Below, piece after piece: positions 16,180 to 25,768 of a stretch of DNA of 64,000 nt (its first letter is position 1; each line of letters opens with the position of its first letter). The stretch comes from Micromonospora sediminimaris. GTDB taxonomy: Bacteria; Actinomycetota; Actinomycetes; Mycobacteriales; Micromonosporaceae. Both the position numbers and the translations under genes were made by a program. The DNA is taken from the NCBI GenBank assembly GCA_900112325.1, contig FOLJ01000002.1, positions 124,001 through 188,000 on the forward strand, in the 5' to 3' direction. The notes beneath the pieces were generated by a model. The model saw only the letters and a program-made list of their open reading frames with translations, searched no databases and was not told where the DNA came from.

Positions 16180-17001
16180 CTAGTTCTCGTACCGCCCGCC
16201 CGCCACGTCGTCCGGGTATCGACCCAGCATCGCGATGGCGTCGGAGGCTTCGTCGCGTACCACCGACGGTGCCAGTCCGACCTCGGTCAGCACCGCCCGG
16301 AACCGGTCGACCTGCCCCTGGCCGACCTCCACCACCAGGTGCCCGCCGGGCGCGAGCCAGTCCGGCGCGGCAGCGGCCAGCCGGCGCAGCACGGCCAGCC
16401 CGTCGGGCCCACCGTCGAGCGCCGCGGCGGATTCGTACCGGCGCGCCTCCGGGGGCAGCAGCGCCATCGCCGCCGTCGGCACGTACGGGGCGTTGGCCAC
16501 CACCAGGTCGAGGCGACCGCGCCAGGCCACCGGTAATGGATCGAAGAGGTCACCGACGAAGACCGGCGCACCCACGGCGGCCAGGTTCCGCCGCGCGCAG
16601 GCCACCGCCGCCGGATCCACGTCGACCGCAGCCAGCAGCCGGGGCGCGGCGAGCCGACGCGCCAGCACCCGGCTGATCGCACCGGAGCCACAACACAGCT
16701 CCACCACGCTCGCGGCCGGTCCGGTCACCCGGGCCGCCGCCGAGACCAGCAGGGCGGTACGCGCCCGGGGCACGAAGACGCCCGGGTCGACGTCGATCCG
16801 CTCACCGCAGAACTCCGCCCAGCCCAACAGGTACTCCAGCGGCTCACCGGCGACCCGCCGGTCGACCAGCCCCGCCAGCCTCTGCGGGCCGCCGCCCGCC
16901 GCCACCAGCAGGCGAGCCTCCTCCTCGGCCCACACGCAACCGGCCTGCCGCAACCGGGCGACCAGGGCTTCGTACGCGGCCGGGGAGACCGGTGCGCCCA
17001 T
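16180..17001 (-). CDS. PrmC/HemK-related methyltransferase of unknown substrate
   Basis: A 273-residue SAM-dependent methyltransferase related to PrmC, which methylates the GGQ glutamine of release factors. The SAM motif is VVELCCGSGAIS (residues 99-110). However, the catalytic NPPY is NAPY (170-173), and the usual RPETE segment before it reads PRARTALL (78-85). This fits the actinobacterial PrmC-related family annotated as putative protein-(glutamine-N5) methyltransferase of unknown substrate, distinct from true prmC. ATG 17001 overlaps the stop of the PLP-enzyme gene (ATGA), which fixes the start. Confidence 0.82.
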   Translation of the reverse strand: MGAPVSPAAYEALVARLRQAGCVWAEEEARLLVAAGGGPQRLAGLVDRRVAGEPLEYLLGWAEFCGERIDVDPGVFVPRARTALLVSAAARVTGPAASVVELCCGSGAISRVLARRLAAPRLLAAVDVDPAAVACARRNLAAVGAPVFVGDLFDPLPVAWRGRLDLVVANAPYVPTAAMALLPPEARRYESAAALDGGPDGLAVLRRLAAAAPDWLAPGGHLVVEVGQGQVDRFRAVLTEVGLAPSVVRDEASDAIAMLGRYPDDVAGGRYEN

Positions 17002-18158
17002 CAGGCGGCCGCCTCCAGCGCGGCCGTGACATCGGCGACCAGGTCGGCGGTGTCCTCCACCCCGCAGGAGAGCCGGACGAAACCGGGCGCGGTGTCGTCG
17101 CCCCACTGTGCCCGCCGGTCCGCCGTGGTGTGCAGACCGCCAAAGGATGTCGCTGCGGCGACCAGCCGGGCCGCGCAGAGGAAGCGGGCGACCCGGTCGG
17201 CGCTGCCGAGATCGAAGGAGAGCACGCCCGGCATCCGGCGCAGTTGCCGCGTCGCCACCGGATACGCCGGGTCCTCCGGCAGGCCCGGCCAGCGCAGGCC
17301 GGAGACGTCGGCGCGGTCGGCCAGCAGCCGGGCCAGCGCCGCCGCGTTCGCCGTCTGCCGGGCCAGGCGCAGATCGAGGGTGGCCAACGAACGGTGGGCC
17401 AGCCAGGCGTCGAACGCGCCGGGCACCGAACCGGTCGCGGTACGCCAGGCGGTGACCGTCGACAGCAGCTCCGCCGACCGGGTGGCCACGTAGCCGAGCA
17501 ACAGATCGGAGTGCCCGGTCAACGCCTTGGTGCCGGAGGCCACGACCACGTCGGCGCCGAGGTCCAGCGGTCGCTGCCCGAGCGGGGTGGCGGTGGTGTT
17601 GTCCACGGCCAGCAGGGCACCGGCGGCGTGCGCCCGCCCGGCCAGCGCCGGCAGGTCCACGACGTCGAGCCCCGGGTTGGCCGGCGTCTCCACCAGCACC
17701 AGCCGTACCCCGTCGAGGTCCGGGTACGGCCCGGCGGTCGGTGCGAACAGCACCCGTACGCCGTTGCCGGCGAGGGTGTCGGTGGCGAACGCGCGCACCG
17801 GGAAGTACCCGTCGGCGGGCAGCACCACCACGTCGCCGGCCCGCAGCACCGCCAGCAGCAGCCCGGTTATCGCCGCCTGCCCGCTGGCGAAGACCCGGCA
17901 GTCGCCGCCCTCAAGCTCACCGACCGCGGCCTCCAGCAGCCGCCGGGTCGGATTGTCCGGACGCCCGTACCCGTTCGGCGACGCCGCCGGCCCCTGCCAG
18001 GGGTCGAGATGGTACGGCGCGGCGAACACCGGCCCGGGCAGGAACGGCGCGCCGGGGGTGGGCTCGGGCAGGCCGGCGTGCACGCATCGGGTGCCGTCCC
18101 CCGTCGGCGGGTGGTCGTGCGACTGCGGGGCGTCACGCTCGCTCATGGTGCTGCTCAC
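17001..18158 (-). CDS. Cys/Met metabolism PLP-dependent enzyme (cystathionine lyase/synthase type)
   Basis: A 385-residue fold-type I PLP enzyme of the Cys/Met metabolism family. The PLP-binding lysine is K211 in [12 protein letters not shown], with the PLP-contacting DNTTATPL just before (186-193) and [13 protein letters not shown] (64-76) near the N-terminus. It could be a cystathionine gamma-lyase, gamma-synthase or methionine gamma-lyase; sequence alone does not decide. GTG 18158 overlaps the gpsA stop (GTGA); ATG 18146 is an alternative. Its stop overlaps the start of the PrmC-like gene, so gpsA, this gene and the methyltransferase form a tightly coupled trio. Confidence 0.87.
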   Translation of the reverse strand: MSSTMSERDAPQSHDHPPTGDGTRCVHAGLPEPTPGAPFLPGPVFAAPYHLDPWQGPAASPNGYGRPDNPTRRLLEAAVGELEGGDCRVFASGQAAITGLLLAVLRAGDVVVLPADGYFPVRAFATDTLAGNGVRVLFAPTAGPYPDLDGVRLVLVETPANPGLDVVDLPALAGRAHAAGALLAVDNTTATPLGQRPLDLGADVVVASGTKALTGHSDLLLGYVATRSAELLSTVTAWRTATGSVPGAFDAWLAHRSLATLDLRLARQTANAAALARLLADRADVSGLRWPGLPEDPAYPVATRQLRRMPGVLSFDLGSADRVARFLCAARLVAAATSFGGLHTTADRRAQWGDDTAPGFVRLSCGVEDTADLVADVTAALEAAA

Positions 18159-19153
18159 TCCGGCTTCGTGGTACGACTCATCAGGGCCTGGACCGCCAGT
18201 CGCGGGTCCACCCCCTCGTGGCAGACCAGCTCGACCTGCTCGGTGATCGGCATCTCCACCCCGTGCGCGCGGGCCAGATCCCGGATCGCCAGCGCGCTCT
18301 TGACCCCCTCGGCGGTCTGCCGGGTGGCCACCCGCGCCTCCTCCAGGCTGGCACCCCGACCGAGGTGCTCGCCGAAGGTGCGGTTGCGGGCCGACGGCGA
18401 CGAGCAGGAGGCCACCAGATCACCCATCCCGGCGAGACCCGCGAAGGTGAGCGGATCCGCGCCGAGGGCCACCCCGAGCCGGGCGGTCTCGGCCAGCCCA
18501 CGGGTGACGAGCATCGCCCGGGTGTTGTGCCCGAAGCCCATCGCGGTGGCGATGCCGTACGCCAGCGCGATCACGTTCTTGACCGCCCCGCCCAGCTCAC
18601 AGCCGATCACGTCGTCGTTGGTGTACGGGCGGAAGTAGGGCGTGGTGATCGACCGCTGCACCAGGGTGGCCCGGTCGGAATCGGTGCAGGCGACCACGGT
18701 GGCAGCGGGTTGCTCCGCGGCGATCTCCGGTGCCAGGTTGGGGCCGGAGACCACCACCACCCGATCGGCCGCCACCTCGGCGGTCTCGACGATCACCTCG
18801 CTCATCCGCTTGGTGGTGCCGAGTTCGATGCCCTTCATCAGCGACACCAGGGTGGCCTCGGGGTGCAGGTGCTCCACCCACTCGGCGAGGTTGCCGCGCA
18901 GGGTCTGCGACGGCACCGCGAGCACCACCATCTCGGCGCCCTTGATCGCCTCGACGGGGTCGCCGGTTCCGGTGACCCGCTCCGGCAACACCACCCCGGG
19001 CAGGTACTCCGGATTACGCCGCTCCGCGCGGATCACGTCGGCGATCGACTGTCGCCGCGCCCAGAGCGTCACCTCCCGGCCGGCGTCGGCGAGGATCTTC
19101 GCGAACGCCGTACCCCACGATCCCGCCCCCAGCACCGCCACCTGCCCACTCAC
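18155..19153 (-). CDS. gpsA: Glycerol-3-phosphate dehydrogenase [NAD(P)+]
   Basis: GpsA reduces dihydroxyacetone phosphate to sn-glycerol 3-phosphate, the backbone for phospholipids. The 332-residue protein has the Rossmann motif [10 protein letters not shown] (residues 9-18), the catalytic-region [16 protein letters not shown], and the signature [22 protein letters not shown] 19153 matches the family's usual start [11 protein letters not shown]. An acyltransferase gene lies 76 bases upstream on the same strand, and plsX is in the window as well, so three phospholipid-synthesis genes are grouped in the left third. Confidence 0.96.
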   Translation of the reverse strand: MSGQVAVLGAGSWGTAFAKILADAGREVTLWARRQSIADVIRAERRNPEYLPGVVLPERVTGTGDPVEAIKGAEMVVLAVPSQTLRGNLAEWVEHLHPEATLVSLMKGIELGTTKRMSEVIVETAEVAADRVVVVSGPNLAPEIAAEQPAATVVACTDSDRATLVQRSITTPYFRPYTNDDVIGCELGGAVKNVIALAYGIATAMGFGHNTRAMLVTRGLAETARLGVALGADPLTFAGLAGMGDLVASCSSPSARNRTFGEHLGRGASLEEARVATRQTAEGVKSALAIRDLARAHGVEMPITEQVELVCHEGVDPRLAVQALMSRTTKPE

Positions 19154-19229
19154 GCCGCCGCCTCCCTACGGTCGGCGCCGCCGTGAGGCACCACCACACA
19201 GCATCGATGATTCACTCGCTTACGCTCGC

Positions 19230-19967
19230 TCATGCCGCCGTCTCCGGGCGCTGGCGGTCGGGCTGCGGGCGGGTGGCGCGCTGCCACAGCGGCGGTGGTG
19301 TCCCGCCCCGGATGTCGGCGAGCATGTCCCGCAGGCGCAGCATGATCACGTCGGTCATCTCCTCCAGCACCTGGCGGCTCGGGGCGGCGCCGGCCCAGCG
19401 GCTCAGGTCGATCGGTGGCCCGGCGACCACGGTCACCGGGATCCGGGGGCGCAGGTTGATCCGGGCCCGGCGCGGATCGAAGATCCGTTCCGGCCCCCAC
19501 ATCGCCAGCGGCACCACCGGGGCGCCGGTGGCCAGCGCCAGCCGGGCCGCGCCGGTCTTGCCCTTCATCGGCCACAGGTCCGGCTCCCGGCTGGTGGTGC
19601 CCTCCGGGTAGATGATCACGGCTCCGCCCTCGTCGAGCGCCTTGACCAGGGCGTCCAGCGACTTCACCGCGTCGACCGAGCCCCGCTCGACCGGAATCTG
19701 CTTACACCGGTGCAGGATCCAGCCGATCACCGGCACCTTGAACACGCTCGCCTTGCCGAGGAACTGCGGCCACCGCCCGGCGTCGTAGACGAAGTGCGCG
19801 GAGACCAGCGGATCGGCGTGCGAGATGTGGTTCGGCACGATGATCACGGGACCGTCCTGGTCCAGGTGCTCCATGCCCCGCCAGGTACGCCGGGTCCAGA
19901 CGGTCATCACCGGCTTCACCAGCACCACGGCGAACCATTGCCAGAATCCCAGCCTCCGCCGACCCAC
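19230..19967 (-). CDS. 1-acyl-sn-glycerol-3-phosphate acyltransferase (PlsC family)
   Basis: A 245-residue acyltransferase. Motif I NHISHAD (HX4D form, about residues 44-50), motif II near GKASVFKVPVIGW and motif III IIYPEGTTSRE are all present; the N-terminus has a hydrophobic segment (FWQWFAVVLVKPV) for membrane association. It would acylate lysophosphatidic acid to phosphatidic acid, following gpsA in the pathway. The frame is open for 200 codons further upstream, but GTG 19967 behind AGGAGG (4 bases) gives the family length. Divergent from the fbiD gene. Confidence 0.88.
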   Translation of the reverse strand: MGRRRLGFWQWFAVVLVKPVMTVWTRRTWRGMEHLDQDGPVIIVPNHISHADPLVSAHFVYDAGRWPQFLGKASVFKVPVIGWILHRCKQIPVERGSVDAVKSLDALVKALDEGGAVIIYPEGTTSREPDLWPMKGKTGAARLALATGAPVVPLAMWGPERIFDPRRARINLRPRIPVTVVAGPPIDLSRWAGAAPSRQVLEEMTDVIMLRLRDMLADIRGGTPPPLWQRATRPQPDRQRPETAA

Positions 19968-20087
19968 CGTGCCTCCTCGTGCCCGCCCCGACCCGCCCAC
20001 CGGAGAAGCCCGGTGAGGTCCGCAGCCGAAATCATGCCTGCTCGCCCCGGGTACGGCCAGTGAGGGTACCGCCGCCCGGCTGGCAGG

Positions 20088-20738
20088 ATGGCAGGTGTGA
20101 CACAGCCCTGGACGGTGGTGGTGCCGGTCAAACGCCTGGCAGCCGCGAAGACCCGGCTGCGTGGCGGGCTGCCGGGCGTACCCCATCAGGATCTGGCCCT
20201 GGCGCTGGCCGCCGACACGCTGGCCGCGGTGCGGGCCTGCCCGGGGGTGGCCGAGATCGTGGTGGTCACCGACGACGCCCAAGTCGCCGGCACGGCCCGG
20301 TCCAGTGGTGCCCGGGTACTGCCGGACGTCGCGGACGCCGGGCTCAACGCCGCGTTCCGGCACGGCGTGGCGGAGGTCGCCGGCTGGGTGGCCGGGCTCA
20401 CCGCCGATCTGCCCGCCCTGCGGCCGGCCGAGCTGGCGGCGGCGCTGCACGCAGCGCTGACCAGCCCGCCGGGGACACGTCGGTTCGTGGCCGACACGCC
20501 GGGCACCGGCACCGTGCTGCTGGCCGCCCCGCCGGGCGTACCCCTGGATCCGCGCTTCGGAGCCGGCTCGGCCGCCGCGCACGCGGCCAGCGGCGCCCGC
20601 CCGCTCACCGGCGACTGGCCGAGTCTGCGGCGCGACGTGGACACCGCCGACGACCTGGCCGCCGCGGCGCAGCTCGGGCTGGGTCCGCGCACCGCGGCGC
20701 TGACGGCCGGCTGTTTCACCGAATCCTTCTCGACCTGA
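20088..20738 (+). CDS. fbiD: Phosphoenolpyruvate/2-phospho-L-lactate guanylyltransferase (coenzyme F420 synthesis)
   Basis: A 216-residue CofC/FbiD protein. It guanylylates phosphoenolpyruvate (or phospholactate) to make the side-chain donor for coenzyme F420. Signs are the nucleotidyltransferase beginning WTVVVPVKRLAAAKTRLRG (residues 8-26), VVTDDAQVAGTA, and LTADLPALRP near residue 105 for metal binding. ATG 20088 is used; GTG 20097, with AGGA 6 bases upstream, is an equally good start. Its place beside ppk and gpsA matches M. tuberculosis Rv2983. The other F420 genes are not in this window. Confidence 0.92.
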   Translation: MAGVTQPWTVVVPVKRLAAAKTRLRGGLPGVPHQDLALALAADTLAAVRACPGVAEIVVVTDDAQVAGTARSSGARVLPDVADAGLNAAFRHGVAEVAGWVAGLTADLPALRPAELAAALHAALTSPPGTRRFVADTPGTGTVLLAAPPGVPLDPRFGAGSAAAHAASGARPLTGDWPSLRRDVDTADDLAAAAQLGLGPRTAALTAGCFTESFST

Positions 20739-20787
20739 CGGCGCGGGCGTTCACGCACCGCGCCCCACGGTTCGGTACGGTGCTGGC

Positions 20788-20985
20788 ATGCAGGGCACGG
20801 TGGCGACCTTCGACGCGGCGACCCGCAGCGGGCTGCTGCTGCTGGACGACGGCACCGAACTGCCCTTCCCGGCCCGGGCATTCGACGCCTCCGGGCTGCG
20901 CCTGCTCCGCCTCGGCCAGCGGGTCCGCGTGGAGACCGACGCCGCCGGCGACGTCGTACGCGTGACACTGCCGACGATGTCCTGA
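20788..20985 (+). CDS. Small cold-shock-like OB-fold protein
   Basis: A 65-residue protein starting MQGTVATFDAATRSGLLLLDDGTELPF, reminiscent of a cold-shock domain, but it lacks the KGFGFI and VFVHF RNA-binding motifs, so it is a divergent member. It probably forms a small five-strand barrel. The family occurs between cofC/fbiD and ppk in Micromonosporaceae and Streptomyces (recalled). No function has been assigned. It begins 49 bases after fbiD and probably shares its transcript. Confidence 0.75.
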   Translation: MQGTVATFDAATRSGLLLLDDGTELPFPARAFDASGLRLLRLGQRVRVETDAAGDVVRVTLPTMS

Positions 20986-20998
20986 CAACCCGCCGCAA

Positions 20999-21020
20999 GT
21001 TCATTTTGCGTTAACCGAGT
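20999..21020 (+). promoter_or_regulatory. Candidate PHO box (PhoP site) upstream of ppk
   Basis: Two adjacent 11-base units, GTTCATTTTGC (20999-21009) and GTTAACCGAGT (21010-21020), resemble the GTTCACC-based direct repeats bound by PhoP in Streptomyces. A weak third unit may follow (21021-21031). The site ends 18 bases before the GTG of ppk. ppk is a known PhoP target in Streptomyces, which supports the assignment. Confidence 0.55.
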
Positions 21021-21038
21021 TCGGGTGATTATGGGCGG

Positions 21039-23333
21039 GTGAGCACCCCTCGCGAACGCCACCCCAGCCCCGACGCCACCGACGACACCACCAGCCGCAA
21101 CGGAAGTCGCCCCCGGGGGACCGACGGGCGGTTCCGGAGCACCCGCCCGGTCCCCGACGACGCCCCGGCCAACGACCCGGCGGCGGCCTCCGCCGGGCTG
21201 GAGGAGGTGCTGGACCCGGTCTCGGAACCGGGCCTGCCGCAGTCCGCCGACGACCCGACGCCGACCCATCCGCTGCCGGAGGACCGGTTCCTCAACCGGG
21301 AGCTGTCCTGGCTCGACTTCAACGCCCGGGTGCTCGACCTGGCCGAGGACCAGAACAACCCGCTGCTGGAACGGGCCAAGTTCCTGGCCATCTTCGCCAG
21401 CAACCTCGACGAGTTCTACATGGTGCGGGTGGCCGGGCTGAAACGCCGGCTCTCCGCCGGCCTACCGGTGCGGGGCGGCGACGGGCTGCCCCTGCGTACC
21501 CAACTGGCGCTGATCTCCGAGAAGGCCGCCGCGCTGGTGGCCCGGCAGGCCGCCTGTTACGTCGACGACCTGGTGCCCAGACTCGCCGCCGAGGACATCC
21601 GGGTGCTGCGCTGGTCCGACCTCGGCGATGCCGAGCGGGAACGGCTGCGCACCTACTTCCGGGAGAAGATCTTCCCGGTGCTCACGCCGCTGGCGGTCGA
21701 CCCGGCCCACCCCTTCCCGTACATCTCGGGCCGGTCGCTCAACCTGGCTGTCGCGGTACGCGATCCGGACGGCGGGCCGGAGCTGTTCGCCCGGGTGAAG
21801 GTGCCCAACAACGTGCCCCGATTCGTCCGGGTCGACCGGGACCAGGCCGGGGTCCGGATGCTGCCGGTGGAAGACCTCATCTCGGTGCACCTCGGTCAGC
21901 TCTTCTCCGGCATGCAGGTGGTCGAGTGCCACCTGTTCCGGGTCACCCGCAACGCCGAGGTCGAGGTCGACGAGGACCGGGACGAGGACCTGCTCCAGGC
22001 GCTGGAGCGGGAACTGGCCCGCCGCCGGTTCGGCCCGCCGGTGCGACTGGAGGTGGCCGCCTCGATCTCCGACCACATGCTGGAACTGCTCGTCCGGGAA
22101 CTGGACATGGACGCCCAGGACGTGCTGCGGGTCCGGGGCCTGCTGGATCTCTCCGCGCTGTGGCAGCTGTACGGCGAGGCCGACCGGCCCGACCTGAAGG
22201 ACCCGCCGTTCGTCCCGGCCACCCATCCGCGGCTCGCCGAGGGTGAGGTGCCGCGCAGCGTCTTCGCCACCCTGCGCGACGGCGACGTGCTGGTACATCA
22301 CCCGTACCACTCCTTCGCGACAAGCGTGCAACGCTTCATCGAGCAGGCCGCCGCCGACCCGAACGTGCTGGCCATCAAGCAGACGCTCTACCGCACCAGC
22401 GGCGACTCACCGATCGTGGACGCGCTTGTCGACGCCGCCGCCGCCGGCAAGCAGGTGGTGGTGCTCGTCGAGTTGAAGGCCCGCTTCGACGAGGTGGCGA
22501 ACATCGGGTGGGCCCGCACCCTGGAACGGGCCGGCTGCCACGTGGTGTACGGCCTGGTCGGTCTGAAGACCCACTGCAAGACCGCCCTGGTGGTACGCCA
22601 GGAGGGCAACCAGATCCGCCGTTACTGCCACATCGGCACCGGCAACTACCACCCGAAGACCGCCCGGCTCTACGAGGACTTCGGCATGCTCACCGCCGAC
22701 CCGGAGATCGGTGCCGACCTGACCGACCTGTTCAACGTGCTCACCGGGTACAGCCGGCAGACCGCGTACCGGCGGCTGCTGGTGGCACCGCAGGGCATTC
22801 GCAGCGGCCTGATCGAGCGGATCGAACGGGAGATCAACCACGTCCGGCTGGGCATGCCGGGGCTCGTCCAGTTCAAGGTCAACTCGCTCGTTGACGAGGA
22901 GATCACCGACGCGCTGTACCGGGCCTCCCAGGCCGGTGTGCACGTCGACCTGATCATCCGTGGCATGTGCACGTTGCGACCGGGGGTACCCGGGCTGTCG
23001 GAGAACATCCGGGTGCGCTCGATCCTCGGCCGCTTCCTGGAACACTCGCGGGTCTTCCGCTTCGGCAACAACGGCGACGCGGAGTTCTGGATCGGCTCCG
23101 CCGACCTGATGCACCGCAACCTGGATCGGCGGGTCGAGGCACTGGTCCAGGTCACCGACCCGGTGGCCCGGGCCGAGCTGGACCATGTGCTCGGTGCCGC
23201 GATGAGCCCGGACGTGGACGCGTTCGAGCTGGCCGGCGACGGCACCTGGAGCCGCCGGACGGGCCGGCCGGAGGCGCCCCTGAGCCACCTTCAGCACCTG
23301 CTGCTGCGTCGCGTCGGCAGCACGGCCGGCTGA
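21039..23333 (+). CDS. ppk: Polyphosphate kinase 1
   Basis: PPK1 reversibly builds inorganic polyphosphate from the gamma-phosphate of ATP. The 764-residue protein has an N-terminal Pro/Asp-rich tail of about 80 residues that is longer than in E. coli, then [12 protein letters not shown] (about 86-97), which begins the conserved domain. The autophosphorylated histidine is H531 in [23 protein letters not shown]-like context, followed by the second phospholipase-D-type block [23 protein letters not shown] 21039 is the only fitting start. It is followed 23 bases later by the CYTH-CHAD gene. Confidence 0.97.
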   Translation: MSTPRERHPSPDATDDTTSRNGSRPRGTDGRFRSTRPVPDDAPANDPAAASAGLEEVLDPVSEPGLPQSADDPTPTHPLPEDRFLNRELSWLDFNARVLDLAEDQNNPLLERAKFLAIFASNLDEFYMVRVAGLKRRLSAGLPVRGGDGLPLRTQLALISEKAAALVARQAACYVDDLVPRLAAEDIRVLRWSDLGDAERERLRTYFREKIFPVLTPLAVDPAHPFPYISGRSLNLAVAVRDPDGGPELFARVKVPNNVPRFVRVDRDQAGVRMLPVEDLISVHLGQLFSGMQVVECHLFRVTRNAEVEVDEDRDEDLLQALERELARRRFGPPVRLEVAASISDHMLELLVRELDMDAQDVLRVRGLLDLSALWQLYGEADRPDLKDPPFVPATHPRLAEGEVPRSVFATLRDGDVLVHHPYHSFATSVQRFIEQAAADPNVLAIKQTLYRTSGDSPIVDALVDAAAAGKQVVVLVELKARFDEVANIGWARTLERAGCHVVYGLVGLKTHCKTALVVRQEGNQIRRYCHIGTGNYHPKTARLYEDFGMLTADPEIGADLTDLFNVLTGYSRQTAYRRLLVAPQGIRSGLIERIEREINHVRLGMPGLVQFKVNSLVDEEITDALYRASQAGVHVDLIIRGMCTLRPGVPGLSENIRVRSILGRFLEHSRVFRFGNNGDAEFWIGSADLMHRNLDRRVEALVQVTDPVARAELDHVLGAAMSPDVDAFELAGDGTWSRRTGRPEAPLSHLQHLLLRRVGSTAG

Positions 23334-23356
23334 CCGGATCGGAATAGGCTGGGCAG

Positions 23357-24889
23357 ATGGTCGAGGAGGAGCGGAAGTTCGCGGTGGAGACCGGGTGGCT
23401 GCTGCCCGACCTCTCCCCCGCCGTGCCGGCCTCGGGGAGCGTCCGGGCGCTGGCACCGGCGACCCTCGTCGCCACCTACCACGACACCGTGGATCTCCGG
23501 CTGGCCCGGGCGGGCGTCTCGCTGCGGTACCGCGAGGGTGACGAGGTGCCGTGGACGGTGAAGTTGCCCACCGGCAGCCCCGGCCTCCGCCACGAGATCT
23601 CCCGCCCGGGCGCCGCCGACGCGATGCCGGTGGAGCTGGTCGAACTGGTTACGGTGTACCACCGGGGCGCCGCGCTGACCCCGGCGGCGGTGGTGCGTAC
23701 CGTCCGGCACGCTCAGGAGATCGTCGACGAGACGGGCCGGGTGCTGGTCGAGGTGGTCGACGACCAGGTCACCGTGCTGGACGCCGAGGGTGCCACCACA
23801 GGTGCCTTCCGCGAGGTGGAGGTCGAGCGCAAGGCCGGTGACACGGCACTGCTCGACCGGCTCAGCGAGCTGCTACGTGCTGCCGGTGCCCAGGGTGGCG
23901 ACTTCACTCCCAAGCACGTACGCGCGCTCGGCCGGGCGGCCACCGCCGAACCGGACCTGGTGGCCCCGGACAAGCTGCCGCCCGATCCGAGCGCCGCGGC
24001 GGTGGTCACCGAGGCGGTACGCCGCGAGGTGGCCCGGCTGTTGGCGCACGATCCGCTGGTCCGGCTGCGTGCACCGGTCGGCGACGACGACACCGCGGTG
24101 CACCAGATGCGGGTGGCCTGCCGGCGGTTGCGCAGTGACCTGAAGACCTTCGGGCCGCTGGTCCGCCCCGCGTGGGCCCGGCCGCTGCGTACCGAGCTGA
24201 GGTGGCTGGCGGATGCCCTGGGGCCGGCCCGGGACGCGGAGGTGCTGCGGGAGCGGTTGCGTCGTACCGCCGCCGCCGACCCGGTCAGCCCGGTGGATCC
24301 GGCGGCGGTCGACCGGCTGGACGCCGTACTCGCCGGCTGGCAGGAGGAGGCGCTGACCGGGGTCGACGAGGCGCTGCGCTCGCCCCGGTACCTCGCCCTC
24401 GTCGACGCGCTGGTGCTGGCGGCCCGGTCGCCGCGACTCACGCCCCGGTCGGACGCACCGGCCCGGCGGGTGCTGCCTCGAATCGTGGCCCGTCCGTGGC
24501 GACGGCTGGCCGGCACGACGAAGAAGCCCGGCGGCGTCGCGATGTTGCATCCGACCGGGCCCGACGAGCAGTGGCACACCGTACGCAAACAGGGCAAGCA
24601 GGCCCGTTCGGCGGTGACGGCGGTGGCGCCGGTGCTCGGCGGCGACGCGGCGAAGCTGGCCCGGGCGCTGGCGAAGGTGCAGAACCTGCTCGGTGAGCAC
24701 CAGGACGCAGCGGTGGCCGCCGAGACCTGGCGGGCGGTGGCCGAGGCTCGGCCCGCCGACCATCAGTTGGCGGTGGCCGCGGGCCGGCTGTTGGAACGCG
24801 AGCGGGCGGCCGTGCGGCGGGCGCGCGCCGACTTCCCGTACGCCTGGCGGCGAGCCAGCCGGCGACGCCGGACCCGGTGGCTGGCGTGA
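23357..24889 (+). CDS. CYTH and CHAD domain protein
   Basis: A 510-residue two-domain protein. The N-terminal CYTH (triphosphate tunnel) domain starts MVEEERKF with the ExExK-type metal/phosphate motif (residues 3-7) and runs to about 200. The C-terminal CHAD domain (about 220-500) is helical and very rich in Arg/His, with VHQMRVACRRLRSDLKTF and WHTVRKQGKQARSA. CYTH enzymes hydrolyse triphosphates and CHAD domains bind polyphosphate, so a polyP-binding triphosphatase is the best inference. It lies between ppk and a MutT1-like gene, overlapping the latter by 4 bases. Overall codon use is normal. Confidence 0.92.
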   Translation: MVEEERKFAVETGWLLPDLSPAVPASGSVRALAPATLVATYHDTVDLRLARAGVSLRYREGDEVPWTVKLPTGSPGLRHEISRPGAADAMPVELVELVTVYHRGAALTPAAVVRTVRHAQEIVDETGRVLVEVVDDQVTVLDAEGATTGAFREVEVERKAGDTALLDRLSELLRAAGAQGGDFTPKHVRALGRAATAEPDLVAPDKLPPDPSAAAVVTEAVRREVARLLAHDPLVRLRAPVGDDDTAVHQMRVACRRLRSDLKTFGPLVRPAWARPLRTELRWLADALGPARDAEVLRERLRRTAAADPVSPVDPAAVDRLDAVLAGWQEEALTGVDEALRSPRYLALVDALVLAARSPRLTPRSDAPARRVLPRIVARPWRRLAGTTKKPGGVAMLHPTGPDEQWHTVRKQGKQARSAVTAVAPVLGGDAAKLARALAKVQNLLGEHQDAAVAAETWRAVAEARPADHQLAVAAGRLLERERAAVRRARADFPYAWRRASRRRRTRWLA

Positions 24890-25755
24890 CCGTGATCCGG
24901 GCGGCCGGCGGCGTGGTGTGGCGACCGGCGGGGGTCGACCGCGTCGAGGTGTGCCTGGTGCACCGGCCCCGGTACGGGGACTGGACGCTACCGAAGGGCA
25001 AGCTGGAACCGGGCGAGCATCCGTTGCTCGCCGCCGCCCGGGAGGTTGCCGAGGAGGCCGACGCGCAGGCCGCGCCGCAGCTACGGCTGCCATCGGTGCG
25101 GTACCGCAGCGAAGGCCGACTCAAGGTGGTCGACTACTGGTCGATGCGGGCGGTGGGCACCGGCGGATTTCAGCCGGACACCGAGGTCGACGAGGTCCGT
25201 TGGCTGGCTGTGGACGACGCGATGACCCTGGTGAGTTATCCGCACGACGTGGAGGTGCTGGCCGCGTTCGCGGCGCTGCCGCCGGTCACCGCGGCCCTGG
25301 TGCTGGTGCGGCACGGCCACGCCGGCAAGCGGCTGGCCTGGCCGGGCCCGGACACCGGGCGGCCGCTGGACGCCCGTGGCTGGTCCGAGGCGCAGGCGTT
25401 GGCACCGCTGATCGGGCTGGTCCGCCCGGCACGGCTGCTCTCCGCGTCGCCTCGCCGGTGCGTGCAGACTCTCGACCCGGCCGCCGCGTTGCTGGATCTG
25501 CCGATCGAGGTCTGCGGCGACCTGGACGAGCCGAGCGCCGGCCAGCAGCCCGACGAGTGCGTGCTGGCCGCCGCCGCACGCCTGGCGGCGCTGGCCGCCG
25601 CCGGGGAACCGGCGGCGGTATGCAGTCAGGGCAAGGTGATTCCGGGCGCTCTGGAGCGCTTGGCCGGACGGTGCGGTGACTGGATTACCGGCAAGGGCGG
25701 CGGTTGGCTGCTCGCCTTCACCGGTGACCGTCTCGTCGGCGCCGACCGCCTCTGA
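24886..25755 (+). CDS. Nudix hydrolase with C-terminal histidine-phosphatase domain (MutT1-like)
   Basis: A 289-residue fusion of a Nudix domain (1-140) with a histidine phosphatase (about 145-289, LVLVRHGHAGK). The order and context next to ppk match mycobacterial MutT1 (Rv2985), which degrades 8-oxo-GTP and diadenosine polyphosphates. The Nudix box reads GKLEPGEHPLLAAAREVAEEADA: the REVAEE core is intact, but the usual Gly after EE is replaced by Asp. Many phosphatase residues remain, although the late catalytic His reads VCSQGK instead of SHG. GTG 24886 overlaps the upstream stop (GTGA); GTG 24877 is an alternative start. Confidence 0.88.
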   Translation: MTVIRAAGGVVWRPAGVDRVEVCLVHRPRYGDWTLPKGKLEPGEHPLLAAAREVAEEADAQAAPQLRLPSVRYRSEGRLKVVDYWSMRAVGTGGFQPDTEVDEVRWLAVDDAMTLVSYPHDVEVLAAFAALPPVTAALVLVRHGHAGKRLAWPGPDTGRPLDARGWSEAQALAPLIGLVRPARLLSASPRRCVQTLDPAAALLDLPIEVCGDLDEPSAGQQPDECVLAAAARLAALAAAGEPAAVCSQGKVIPGALERLAGRCGDWITGKGGGWLLAFTGDRLVGADRL

Positions 25756-25768
25756 CCTGCTGCCTCTC

